From Leptospirillum sp. (lineage in GTDB: Bacteria > Nitrospirota > Leptospirillia > Leptospirillales > Leptospirillaceae), in the NCBI GenBank assembly GCA_027346125.1, contig DAIEST010000183.1:1-35538 (forward strand): 35,538 bases of DNA. Direction: 5' to 3'. Position 1 is the first letter of the stretch; each line of letters begins with the position of its first letter. The notes under the pieces were generated by a model. It made no database searches. It saw only the letters and a list, made by a program, of their open reading frames with translations, and was not told the origin of the DNA. A program made the translations under genes and the position numbers. Below are positions 1-9,133 of the stretch, one piece after another.

Positions 1-5
1 ATTCA

Positions 6-454
6 TTTCTGAGCTGCCTACCCGGCAGTGAACGAGAAATGCAGACAAATCCGATACGAATACAATTTCTGAGCTGCCGACCCGGCAGTGAACCTGGACA
101 TACTCTTGTTCCTGTTTCTTTCTCTTTTCTGAGCTGCCTACCCGGCAGTGAACGGTTATGCCCGTCAGGCCGTTGCCAATACTTCTTTCTGAGCTGCCTA
201 CCCGGCAGTGAACCTCGGAACGGGAACGGTCTAAGGAGCGGAGATTTTCTGAGCTGCCTACCCGGCAGTGAACGACCAGATCGTTTCGCGTGGAGGGGCG
301 CAGACTTTCTGAGCTGCCTACCCGGCAGTGAACGTCCCGATCCGGTGCGACTGGTGCGATGAGAATTTCTGAGCTGCCTACCCGGCAGTGAACATCATGA
401 TTGTTTCAATGATAGAGATTGTCATTTTTCTGAGCTGCCTACCCGGCAGTGAAC
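6..454 (-). CRISPR. Type I-F CRISPR array, 8 repeats / 7 spacers visible, may continue left of the window; crRNA sense on minus strand
   Basis: 28-nt repeat TTTCTGAGCTGCCTACCCGGCAGTGAAC (crRNA sense GTTCACTGCCGGGTAGGCAGCTCAGAAA, I-F hairpin plus CTCAGAAA handle) at 6-33, 66-93 (one variant base), 126-153, 186-213, 246-273, 306-333, 366-393, 427-454; spacers 32 nt (last one 33 nt). Confidence 0.98.
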
Positions 455-583
455 AACGATGTGCTTTATAAAAAGCGCCTCCAATACATGTTTTTCACCT
501 AATCACATCGCAAGAACCCAAAAAATAATCATTCCTTCAAATCCTTCTCATGTAATGATTTATTTTTACCCTCCAAAAAAGGG
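455..583 (-). promoter_or_regulatory. Candidate CRISPR leader
   Basis: AT-rich non-coding stretch between the csy4 stop and the first repeat in the transcription direction; leader position inferred from repeat orientation. Confidence 0.7.
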
Positions 584-1141
584 TCAGAACCAAGGAATCG
601 ATCCCCCCGCACTCAATCCATAACTGTTAAATGAGTTCGTCTGTCTTTCCTCCAGTAATGGCCCATGCTGAACAAACAAACGAAAATCGTGTCCGGAGCT
701 TTTGCTTGAAATCTGCAAATACGGGAGTTCTAGCTTTCTTGCAACACTATCGGGGATTTTCCTTTCGGCTTCTTCCGGGGTGATTCCCTGTCGTCGCTCT
801 AGCCGTCTTCGAAGCCGATCCGGACTGCTTTTTGCTTGAACCCGCAGAACCTTTCGGAACTTTGTGCCTTGAGGAACGCGATCAACTTCAGATAAATCAA
901 TGTAGTCCCGCATTCCTTTCCACCAATTGTCAGCCACAAGATTCCGCAGTGCCCCTTCCGACCCATGGATTCTCAGGCAAGATCCAAAACTTTTGCCCTT
1001 GACCTCAGGAAAACTGATCCCAACATCCCGATATCCACCCTTTACCAAGGCAAGATGGAACGCACCGAATAGGGTGTTCATTACATGGTTTGGAGAAATT
1101 TCTGGATTTTCCAGTATTTTGATATCGCAATAGTGATCCAT
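584..1141 (-). CDS. csy4: Cas6f/Csy4 crRNA endonuclease
   Basis: 185 aa; C-terminal FNSYGLSAGGSIPWF typical of Csy4; last gene of the I-F operon before the array. Confidence 0.95.
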   Translation of the reverse strand: MDHYCDIKILENPEISPNHVMNTLFGAFHLALVKGGYRDVGISFPEVKGKSFGSCLRIHGSEGALRNLVADNWWKGMRDYIDLSEVDRVPQGTKFRKVLRVQAKSSPDRLRRRLERRQGITPEEAERKIPDSVARKLELPYLQISSKSSGHDFRLFVQHGPLLEERQTNSFNSYGLSAGGSIPWF

Positions 1142-1159
1142 TTCACCCGCTCCTCATAA

Positions 1160-2188
1160 TTACTCCGATTTTTCTCCAAAAACTCCACCCCGTACAAGAA
1201 CGGCCATAACGAAATGCTGGTTCTCCTGTGTAGGTATCTTATCTTTGATGAGCCAGTTGTCGAACAGCGAGTAAAAATCAGTTTTTTCACGGGGCTGACG
1301 ATAGGCTTTCCCTTCGGAAGTTACCGAACCATAAGGCTCAACTGCGATAGGGAAAGAGGCTTCTGGATACCAGGTGTCGATCGTCCGGATAGCGTTTCCT
1401 ATTTTCTGAGAATGAATTCCGGCAATTCCGTCGATATGATAAAGCGTTTTGCTTTTTTTCCCCTGTCCCTTGTCGAGGATCAGTTCCTGGGAAGGATAGA
1501 CTTCGCCGGACCCCATCCGAACAAAGGCTTCGACTTCCAGCAAAACATGCCGGGATCCCGACAGCCCTTCTCCTATCAAAGCGGCCACCTCCCTCAACGG
1601 GTCACCAGCCTGTGAGACAGAATCGAATTGACGCAACGACAGGGACAAGGCATCGAATGTCCATGATTTTTGGGGATGACCCTCGACGATATGCCTGATC
1701 CGTATCTCGACCCGTTCCACACCGAGTCGGTTTCTCCAGAGAAATCGTCCGTTTGCCAGATTGAAGGTATAGCGGTATGCCAGCTCCGACAAACCGTGAG
1801 AGTCCATGTAGGTCTGGACAATTTCCGAGATCCTCTGTTTGTATTCCGGACTGTTGCAGGCCGAGGGGACGCCAACACCAGGCAAAACCCGGAGTGAAAA
1901 ATGAACTTTCAGCGTATCAGATCCTTCCGGAAGAGTGGCCACATCGATCGTCTGGAGATTGGGGTTTTCAATAGAAGCGTTGATTTTTAGCGGATCCTGG
2001 TTTTTTTCTCCTTTGAGCCTGTTCGAGATCGTTCCCCGAACAGACTTCTCGCGGATTCTGACAGGATCCCATCCGACATTTTTCTCCCGGCCCTCCCATC
2101 GGCCGTGGTAAAGAAGAGCGTCGGACGGATCAAGTTTGCGTTCGAAGGCGAGAACAGAAGCGGTTTCTAATTTTTCAGACATGATCAT
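1160..2188 (-). CDS. csy3: Cas7f/Csy3 backbone subunit (start 2188 or 2182)
   Basis: 342 aa, MSEKLETASVLAFERKLDPSDALLYHGRW...; AGGGAGG ribosome binding site; order consistent with I-F. Confidence 0.95.
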   Translation of the reverse strand: MIMSEKLETASVLAFERKLDPSDALLYHGRWEGREKNVGWDPVRIREKSVRGTISNRLKGEKNQDPLKINASIENPNLQTIDVATLPEGSDTLKVHFSLRVLPGVGVPSACNSPEYKQRISEIVQTYMDSHGLSELAYRYTFNLANGRFLWRNRLGVERVEIRIRHIVEGHPQKSWTFDALSLSLRQFDSVSQAGDPLREVAALIGEGLSGSRHVLLEVEAFVRMGSGEVYPSQELILDKGQGKKSKTLYHIDGIAGIHSQKIGNAIRTIDTWYPEASFPIAVEPYGSVTSEGKAYRQPREKTDFYSLFDNWLIKDKIPTQENQHFVMAVLVRGGVFGEKSE

Positions 2189-3176
2189 CCTCCCTTGTTG
2201 GTTTATAGCCGTTTACGCAACGGTAAAGGCCATGTTCTTCATCGTAGTGACCCCACCACAGAAGCTCCCTGGCATCAGACAAATGATGAGGCCCGATCCA
2301 CTCACCAATGGAATAGGCACTTTCGACAAATCGGACAGGGGTCGTACTGTCCCGGGTGTTTGCAACGGATCCTGCGGGATGGATTCCGGTGAGGGAGCCG
2401 TAACCGATGGGAATGGGAACGATCCATCTCCTCCGCTCCTTGCGGCTGGAGACCCAGGTGGCGATTTTATCCGATTCACCATCCTGTCCGTCATCCTGAA
2501 TCACCGCCCGTACATTGTTTCGGGATAAGTCAAGCCAGGCATCCAAAGGAGTAGAGTCCGCCTTTTCCTCTTTCAATTCGTCAAGACGTTCCTGCAAAAG
2601 ATCCTCGCGAGAGACCAGAGAAAATCCGGGAAGAAGACTTCGCCTGAGTTTCCTGAAGGCGAGTCTTCTTTTTTCGATATCCTCGTCCACCACCTCGAGT
2701 CGGGGTGTTCGGGAGGATCCCGGAATGACCGTTCCCCCGGCGATCCGCATTTCTTCGATCGTCCGGGAAATCCGGAGTGCCATTTTTTTTCTCTCTTCTT
2801 CAGAAACAAGGATTTCCGATGGTGCGTCGACACCCAAGATCAGGCTCATCTCAAGGCGCGCCCGTCCTTCTTCGATAATCGAATCGGTTTCTCCGTTGGA
2901 CTTGACAGGATTGCGCGTCAGAGAGAATTTTCTTGTAAAAAAATTGGTAGAGCCGACCTGTGGATCGAACCTGTGACAGACGATACCGATGGAATTGAAG
3001 GCGATCCTGAACTCCGAGTCGGCGTGAATCATCTTTCTCTCGAGGGCTCCCATCAATCCAAGAAAGGCCGTCAGAGATGGGAACCCCCATGTGAGTGGGG
3101 CAGAAATGGCGTTGGCGTTCTGAATCCGGATCCTTGGGATCACTAGAAGTGCGTTGAAATCCGGGATGTCAAGCAT
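2175..3176 (-). CDS. csy2: Cas5f/Csy2
   Basis: MLDIPDFNALLVIPRIRIQNANAISAPLTWGFPSLTAFLGLMGALERK is Csy2-like; the ORF is open to 3293, but the Csy2-like N-terminus begins at the ATG at 3176, overlapping the csy1 stop. Confidence 0.92.
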   Translation of the reverse strand: MLDIPDFNALLVIPRIRIQNANAISAPLTWGFPSLTAFLGLMGALERKMIHADSEFRIAFNSIGIVCHRFDPQVGSTNFFTRKFSLTRNPVKSNGETDSIIEEGRARLEMSLILGVDAPSEILVSEEERKKMALRISRTIEEMRIAGGTVIPGSSRTPRLEVVDEDIEKRRLAFRKLRRSLLPGFSLVSREDLLQERLDELKEEKADSTPLDAWLDLSRNNVRAVIQDDGQDGESDKIATWVSSRKERRRWIVPIPIGYGSLTGIHPAGSVANTRDSTTPVRFVESAYSIGEWIGPHHLSDARELLWWGHYDEEHGLYRCVNGYKPTREDDHV

Positions 3177-4542
3177 TGGCATTCTCCTTCTCCATCGGCG
3201 ATCCAAGGATCGAATCCCATGGCTCGCCTTCCAGCATTCCGGAAAAATAGTCATGCTCGACATCGCCCAGCAGAAGGATTTTTCCAAGCTCATGGTTCAG
3301 CCAGTTTCCAAATTTGTGACGTATTTTTTCCTTCCATTCCGGAGGAGGGGAGTTTGCCCCTTTCGGATCGAAAAGGAATTTCTCTTCGGCCGACAAACGG
3401 CACCGGGGATCGGATGACCACCCCGGGTCGAGCGAGTGAATCTTGTCCAAATACAGGACGATCTCACCGATGATCCGCTCGACGAGGTCGTCCCGTCGGA
3501 TCCTTGTTTCAAGAATCGGAGGAGGATCGGCTTCCAGAAAAGTTCGAAGGGCACGGATGAGCGGTTTCAACTCCGGACGCTTCCCGGCGTGATCAAAAAA
3601 AGTGGTCGTTCCCCAGAGAGGGGCGGCCGGACGCTCTTTCCATGAAGGAGGGAGAGATGCCAGAAGATAGTTGACTCCCCCTCGCTCACTGTTGAGTTGA
3701 CTGATGTTCAGGGGTTTTGTACCACCGATTTTTCTCATTGCGAGGTTCGTGTATTCATGGATCTCATGTTCCGAAAAACTTTTTTCCCTTCTGGCCTTCC
3801 TCGCATCCTTAGCCGCTTCTCCATAAAGATCCTCACTGATAATCTCATGAATTCTGTGAACAAGAGAGCTTTCGAACAGGGGGAGCAGAAGATGATAGTC
3901 TTCATCCTTGGCGGGATCCTTGCCGATCATCCAGTAAACCTGCTTGGCGAGCGTATGGGAGGCAAGTCCTCTGTCTGTTCTTCGCACAATTCCAGAAAAG
4001 CTCCGTGCCAACTTTTCGCCCTGACCGGGCTCGTCCGACAGAATGTGGGAGATCTCCGGCCGGCCTTCCAGGATCAAGCGCAAAAGACTTGTCCCCTCGA
4101 ACTCGAGGGATAGAAATTTGTAGACATCCAGAGCGGCGGCATTCCCAACGACATCTTTGAAGAATTGGTCTTGAAGAAGATAGGATCCAACAAATCCATG
4201 CGGGGAGAGTTCGACAGGCTCGACGTACAGGCTGGAACCTCTGGAATACTGATGAGCCGCCTTGGCGATATGTGTTGCAAATTCAAGCTGGGAAACCCTG
4301 CGCGCGGCATCGTCAATCCAGACAGACGGAGTATATTTTTCCGACAGTTCCAGCGGTATTTCTCCATCACCAGAATTTTGGGATAACTGTTCAGGATCAT
4401 CCGCCGGGACTTCCAGAATCGCTCCCGGTTCTTTTTTGCTTTTCTTCCCTTCCTGTTTTTTCCTGTTCTCAAGTCTGGCACCCAGAAATTCGGAAATGGC
4501 CTCCCTGAAGCCGGCGACAACATCCATGTTGACTTTTTCCAT
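3169..4542 (-). CDS. csy1: Cas8f/Csy1 large subunit
   Basis: ORF open to 4617, but ATG at 4542 is preceded by a strong SD (AGAAAGGAGGGGGTCTG-ATG) and begins MEKVNMDVVAGFREAISEFLGARL; position in I-F operon. Confidence 0.9.
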   Translation of the reverse strand: MEKVNMDVVAGFREAISEFLGARLENRKKQEGKKSKKEPGAILEVPADDPEQLSQNSGDGEIPLELSEKYTPSVWIDDAARRVSQLEFATHIAKAAHQYSRGSSLYVEPVELSPHGFVGSYLLQDQFFKDVVGNAAALDVYKFLSLEFEGTSLLRLILEGRPEISHILSDEPGQGEKLARSFSGIVRRTDRGLASHTLAKQVYWMIGKDPAKDEDYHLLLPLFESSLVHRIHEIISEDLYGEAAKDARKARREKSFSEHEIHEYTNLAMRKIGGTKPLNISQLNSERGGVNYLLASLPPSWKERPAAPLWGTTTFFDHAGKRPELKPLIRALRTFLEADPPPILETRIRRDDLVERIIGEIVLYLDKIHSLDPGWSSDPRCRLSAEEKFLFDPKGANSPPPEWKEKIRHKFGNWLNHELGKILLLGDVEHDYFSGMLEGEPWDSILGSPMEKENANA

Positions 4543-4597
4543 CAGACCCCCTCCTTTCTGAGGATCAGAATGAACCTCCCCGAATAAAAAATCAACC

Positions 4598-4618
4598 TTT
4601 AGGTTTTTATTTTTCATA
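4598..4618 (+). promoter_or_regulatory. Candidate protospacer-like operator of the csy1 promoter, with CC PAM at 4596-4597
   Basis: CC-TTTAGGTTTTTATTTTTCATA matches the guide-like sequence at 4683-4703 (TTTAGATTTTTATTTTTTAAC) at positions 1-5, 7-17 and 19. Confidence 0.65.
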
Positions 4619-4642
4619 CATTTAAAAAAATTTTTTGATAAG
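4608..4642 (-). promoter_or_regulatory. Candidate csy1 promoter (minus-strand -35 TTATCA, 17-bp spacer, -10 TATGAA)
   Basis: Read by eye on the reverse complement: TTATCA-aaaaatttttttaaatg-TATGAA; AT-rich, so could be fortuitous. Confidence 0.4.
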
Positions 4643-4654
4643 CTAGACCGTGCA

Positions 4655-4731
4655 TACCACTGCCGAACAGGCAGCTCAGAAATTTAGATTTTTATTTTTT
4701 AACCTTCACTGCCGGACAGGCAGACATCAGT
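4655..4731 (+). ncRNA. CreR-like crRNA-mimic / degenerate two-repeat mini-CRISPR between cas2-3 and csy1
   Basis: Repeat-like TACCACTGCCGAACAGGCAGCTCAGAAA (22/28 identical to the array repeat, intact stem CTGCC/GGCAG and handle CTCAGAAA), 21-nt guide TTTAGATTTTTATTTTTTAAC, then CTTCACTGCCGGACAGGCAGACATCAGT (stem kept, handle lost). Confidence 0.75.
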
Positions 4732-7700
4732 CATCAATATCCAGAGCGGAACTGAACCCAAGGGCGGGGTGAAATCTCCACCCGTTTTTGGATTCGGGAA
4801 GTCGAACCGTTCCGAAACGGATGGCACAGTTCCGAAGATCCATCTCAAGCTCGTCGGCCAGATTGAGGAGCAATGTCATGTAATCGGACTCACCCCAGAT
4901 TCCTATCCGGACTCCCTTGACCTTTTCGTCGGGAATCCGGTGGTTTTTGGAGCGTTCGACAGGAACTATCGCGACCTCTCCCTTGTCTTCCCGGATTTCA
5001 TGAAGGCAGTAATCTTCTTCATCACTGTCCGGCAACAGGACCAAATCACTATAGTTTCGCCCATCCTTCCGGAACCTCTGTTCTTTCTGCAATATCCCGG
5101 TCAGCATGGCCCGTGGGTATGACCACCACGAAAAGGCCCCCAATCCCGGACCTTTTTTCTCATTCCCCGATCCGCGCACCCGGGAACCTTTTGTTGCCGC
5201 TTCGGATTCGGAAGCATCGGAAGGGATCATCAACTTTCCGAGACGGGCATGTTCGAGATCGACGAGCCTAGACTCCCAGTGAAGCACCGGTCGTTCAACG
5301 ATCCTGGAGGAAGAATCGAGGACCCTCCATTCTTCCTCCAGAAGGATCTTTTTCAGGGAATGGCTTTCAAGGGTAAAGTCCGCACTTTCAAATCCCGGCC
5401 TCCAGTAGGCGGGATTCTTGCCCTCAAGAGAATTGATATTTCTTTCGAATATCGCGACATTGGGAGATCCAACTTCTTTCTTCCGATGGCGGAGGACGCG
5501 TCCGGCAAGCTGGATCAGAGACCGCATCGAGGAGGGTTCAACCACGGCCCAGTCGTAATCGTGATCCCGCCCGACCTCCGTCACGGGGGAGCCAAGCACG
5601 ATAAAAAGATGATCCGTTTCCGGAAAAACATCTAGATCACGGCGAACATCGGTATCCCGGAAAACCTGCCGGGGATCCTTGCGGCGGAGAACCTTGTCGA
5701 GACGGTGTTCGATGGATGAGCGGACAAGAAGCGGAAGCTGTGAATGATAGACGCATAGGTGAATGCGATACCCCTCCGGAATCCCCAGCTTAAAAAGTGC
5801 GAGAGCCACATCGACAAGGGGATTGATATTTGCCATTCGCACGAGGCCAAAACTGACTCGCTTTCCGCTGTCCGGATCGACCTCGTGGTGGTTTTTATGG
5901 AGATCGAGGGCCGTGGCGAGTGCCTTCTCGGCAAAGATCTCCCGTACGTTTCCCCCCTTTCCGTTAGGTATAGCGATATCGATAAGTGCTCCCCGTCTCA
6001 AAATGGCCTGTTGTGAAAGCTTTTCCTTCCGCTTTTCCGAAAATTTCCGATGGATCTCCACAAAATCGCTTCGATCCCTACACTCTTTTTCGAGCACCCC
6101 GAATTCGTCGACCCACAGGCAACAGATGTCGGGCATTTCTTCGGGATGTTCCCCCCTGTTTTTCTGGTAATGCCGGCGTCCTTCCCTGTAGGATTCGAAC
6201 ATCCCCGAAACCAGGGCGGGAGGCAGGGTGGCGGAGGAAAGCAAAACCCGGCACCCCAGGAGACCCGCCCAATGCACAAGACGGGAAATCGCCGGAAGAT
6301 CGGAGATGTCGTAGTCGTCGAGTTCGTCCAGTACAAGATCTCCGCTCAAAAGACGCAGGACCGGGGCGATCTGGTGGCCACCACGGGTTCCTTCCGTTGC
6401 CGGAACGAGATGGTCGATCGTGCAAACCAGCATGGGGGCAGACAAAAGGTCCTTCACCCTGGAATCGTCCAGAAGCCGGTCGAGTATCGGGTTTGCTTCC
6501 GGATTTCCCTCGTAAAAAACATGGCTGCCCTCCTCGATCAGGGATTCGGCGGAGGCCGATCCGGACCTTTCGGCCTCTCGCCCATATAGATCCAGAAGCT
6601 CCATGGTGGCCGCCCCGCCGATGCGGATCGCGACCTCGTCCTCTCCCAGTTCGAGTCGCTCCCGATATTCCGTTCCCGTCTGCCGTGTCAGCGTCCGCAA
6701 TCCCAGGGCAAAGGAGCAACGCATCCCGTGCTCAGGATCGTTCAGGGCATACATCATGCGAGCATTGGCCAGTGTCTTCCCGCACCCCGTGGAGGCCATA
6801 TTCACGATAAAGGCCCCTTGGAGCGCGGAACGATGACAGATGCCTTCAGCGTGATCGGCAGCCCGGTTCTGCCAGCGGAATTGCTCGTCGGGGCTTCTTT
6901 TCCTGAGACCCCTGTGGCGGGCCAGTCTGGAGAGGTCCGAAGAAACCATCGGAAGAGCCCGGACGATTTTTCCGACCAGCGACTCGACTCCCAGAAGATG
7001 TTCGTCCAGCGGTTGGTTGAGTTTTCCCGTTTTCCGATCCGTATTGGCAAAGACCTTCCATCCGCTTTTTACAGGCAACCGTGTTTCTGGGGAAATCCTT
7101 CCCGAATAGTCATGGTCAGCCAGCATCAGGCAGAGCCGGGACAGATGCATGACAAAGGGATCCTCGAGCATTTCTTTCGGATCGATCATCGGCAGGCGGA
7201 AAAGGAGCCTGTTGGCCAGCTTCGCGATCCTTTTCCTCCAGTCCGGCCTGTCGAAAGGTGTTCCATTGGGAAACGTCCAGTAGTGCTCGGGAGAGTCATT
7301 CACTTCGGTCTTCTGGTTCCATGTGGCGAGAATATTTTCAGGAACACTCTGTAAAAACTCCGTCCGGAATGAGTCATCCGGATACACGGGGAGACGATGG
7401 TGGGAGACGATCAGCCAGCCTATGATCTGGGCAAGAGGCGGAAGCTTTTTGAAGGGAGGAGTCGTCTCTCCAAGCCCATCTCTTTGAAGGCGCTCCAAAA
7501 GTCCCATGGACCTTTCTTCCGGATCCGAAAGGCGGGAAAGCCACCCATGATCATTGTCGTCTCCTACATAAGACTGTAAAAGTCTCAGGGAAACCCATTC
7601 GTGGCGATAAAGGTTTCCCAATGGAGATTTGGATTTCAAGAGGTTCTGAAACGCTCTGGAGGATTTTCCCAGATCATGGAGAAGAGCTGCCAGGGAAGTC

Positions 7701-8044
7701 AAAAGCGAGATGTTCTGAAGTGTGTGCCAATCGTTTTCGTCTTTTTCCCGAAGGATGTCCCGTGAAGTCGAATCGGTGGGAGCCGCCCCGCGCATGTTGA
7801 ACTGTCCCGAATCCCCCACAATCCATAATAGTTCGCTGTGATCGGCTCCCCGGATCCAGTGGCAGGCGACGGCCGTATTTTTGCGGGCGGTTTTTCCAAG
7901 CAGACGGCGAAGGGTATCGAGACCGTTCTTCGTCATCGCGGTCTGCCAAGTTCGTTCACCCCGGCGTTCCGCATACTGGTCCAAGATCCGTCGGCTTTCG
8001 GAGAGAGCCCTCCCTGAACATTGGGACACAAACAGGACGTTCAC
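4727..8044 (-). CDS. cas3: Cas2-Cas3 fusion (I-F nuclease-helicase)
   Basis: N-terminal Cas2-like NVLFVSQCSGRALSESRRILDQYAERRGERTW, HD motif LLHDLGKSSRAFQ, helicase motifs (NMASTGCGKTLANARMMY, DELDDYD); GTG start at 8044 overlaps the cas1 stop (GTGA). Confidence 0.95.
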   Translation of the reverse strand: MNVLFVSQCSGRALSESRRILDQYAERRGERTWQTAMTKNGLDTLRRLLGKTARKNTAVACHWIRGADHSELLWIVGDSGQFNMRGAAPTDSTSRDILREKDENDWHTLQNISLLTSLAALLHDLGKSSRAFQNLLKSKSPLGNLYRHEWVSLRLLQSYVGDDNDHGWLSRLSDPEERSMGLLERLQRDGLGETTPPFKKLPPLAQIIGWLIVSHHRLPVYPDDSFRTEFLQSVPENILATWNQKTEVNDSPEHYWTFPNGTPFDRPDWRKRIAKLANRLLFRLPMIDPKEMLEDPFVMHLSRLCLMLADHDYSGRISPETRLPVKSGWKVFANTDRKTGKLNQPLDEHLLGVESLVGKIVRALPMVSSDLSRLARHRGLRKRSPDEQFRWQNRAADHAEGICHRSALQGAFIVNMASTGCGKTLANARMMYALNDPEHGMRCSFALGLRTLTRQTGTEYRERLELGEDEVAIRIGGAATMELLDLYGREAERSGSASAESLIEEGSHVFYEGNPEANPILDRLLDDSRVKDLLSAPMLVCTIDHLVPATEGTRGGHQIAPVLRLLSGDLVLDELDDYDISDLPAISRLVHWAGLLGCRVLLSSATLPPALVSGMFESYREGRRHYQKNRGEHPEEMPDICCLWVDEFGVLEKECRDRSDFVEIHRKFSEKRKEKLSQQAILRRGALIDIAIPNGKGGNVREIFAEKALATALDLHKNHHEVDPDSGKRVSFGLVRMANINPLVDVALALFKLGIPEGYRIHLCVYHSQLPLLVRSSIEHRLDKVLRRKDPRQVFRDTDVRRDLDVFPETDHLFIVLGSPVTEVGRDHDYDWAVVEPSSMRSLIQLAGRVLRHRKKEVGSPNVAIFERNINSLEGKNPAYWRPGFESADFTLESHSLKKILLEEEWRVLDSSSRIVERPVLHWESRLVDLEHARLGKLMIPSDASESEAATKGSRVRGSGNEKKGPGLGAFSWWSYPRAMLTGILQKEQRFRKDGRNYSDLVLLPDSDEEDYCLHEIREDKGEVAIVPVERSKNHRIPDEKVKGVRIGIWGESDYMTLLLNLADELEMDLRNCAIRFGTVRLPESKNGWRFHPALGFSSALDIDD

Positions 8045-9048
8045 GTCTCTCTCCCAGAGAATTTGACGGCGACGGACTTGATCGTGTCGATCATGAAATC
8101 GAGCGATTCGGAACGGGTCAATGCCTCGATGCATGCCTGTCGGAATTCCTGCTCCCCATCTCCTCTCATAGCAGAAATAAATGCCTGCGGGAGGATGACC
8201 GCATCCTTGACCAGGTCAGCGACATCGAAAACAAGACCTCCCCGTCTTGTTTTCCCATGCAAGACGGAAAGGCCATGGGGAATCCCCAGTACCCAAGTCG
8301 CCGTTGCCCCGAGACCGTAGGCAAGGTAATTTCCATGGTCAAGGAATCGATTGGCTGAATCCGTTCCACTTCCCCTTTTGGCTCTCGTAAACTCACCGTA
8401 ATCCACGGCCCGGGCCGCAATCCGGAACAGCTCCTTTGTCAGCCGGGCTTCCTCGGTCAGGAGGGAAACATTGTCCGGGGCCTCCTCAACAGCCTTCATG
8501 GAGGTTTCAACCAGCAGACCGAGATGACCGGAGTCACCCTCGAACTCCGCCTCTCTCAGAGGACGGCTCGTCGTCCATGTGTTCCTGAGGCGCTCCAGCC
8601 GTGCCTTCTGAAACTCTTTTGCGGCGGAAAGCCTTTCTCCCTCGTCAAACCAGAGCCCGACCCAGGACTGAAGGTATTCGGTAGGGCGGTATTCGCTCTG
8701 GGGACTGAACCAGACCACCTCCACATCGGCTTCATTGGCAGCAAACAGGGGCGTGCCACCCCCTCCGCAAAAACCGACCAGCACGCCGGCCCGTGCCAGT
8801 TCCCTCATGGCCGCCTGTGTTACGGACGTCCCCGTTCCGAGAAGAATGTTCGTGGTGTTGGCGATGGGGATGTTCCAGTAGAGTGATCGCTTCCCGCGGT
8901 CGGTCACATACTCGACCCTTCCCCCATTGACGAGAACTCGACAATGCTCCAGATAGTAAATATTGGCTCTTTTGGAATGCAGGATAGTCTTGAGTGAAGA
9001 GCTGGCGATCGCTTCCATATCTTTCTGCCTCCTGATGGAGTGGATCAA
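8041..9048 (-). CDS. cas1: Cas1 integrase (I-F)
   Basis: 335 aa; LKTILHSKRANIYYLEHCRVLVNGGRVEYVTDRGKRSLYWNIPIANTTNILLGTGTSVTQAAMRELARAGVLVGFCGGGGTPL is typical I-F Cas1. Confidence 0.95.
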   Translation of the reverse strand: MIHSIRRQKDMEAIASSSLKTILHSKRANIYYLEHCRVLVNGGRVEYVTDRGKRSLYWNIPIANTTNILLGTGTSVTQAAMRELARAGVLVGFCGGGGTPLFAANEADVEVVWFSPQSEYRPTEYLQSWVGLWFDEGERLSAAKEFQKARLERLRNTWTTSRPLREAEFEGDSGHLGLLVETSMKAVEEAPDNVSLLTEEARLTKELFRIAARAVDYGEFTRAKRGSGTDSANRFLDHGNYLAYGLGATATWVLGIPHGLSVLHGKTRRGGLVFDVADLVKDAVILPQAFISAMRGDGEQEFRQACIEALTRSESLDFMIDTIKSVAVKFSGRET

Positions 9049-9133
9049 AATGGATCCTGATCACCCATGTTCCTCAGCCATCTATAAGGCGGTAAGAACG
9101 AAGGGGTGTCCGGAGAGTGAGATAGGCAAAGAA

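Noticed and set aside
39-362. 107-aa ORF across the CRISPR array
   Set aside because: It is simply the array read through: FLSCLPGSE repeats are the translated CRISPR repeat.
4543-4617. N-terminal extension of csy1 to the ATG at 4617
   Set aside because: The ATG at 4542 has a strong SD and fits the expected Csy1 start; the extension would overlap the proposed promoter/target region.
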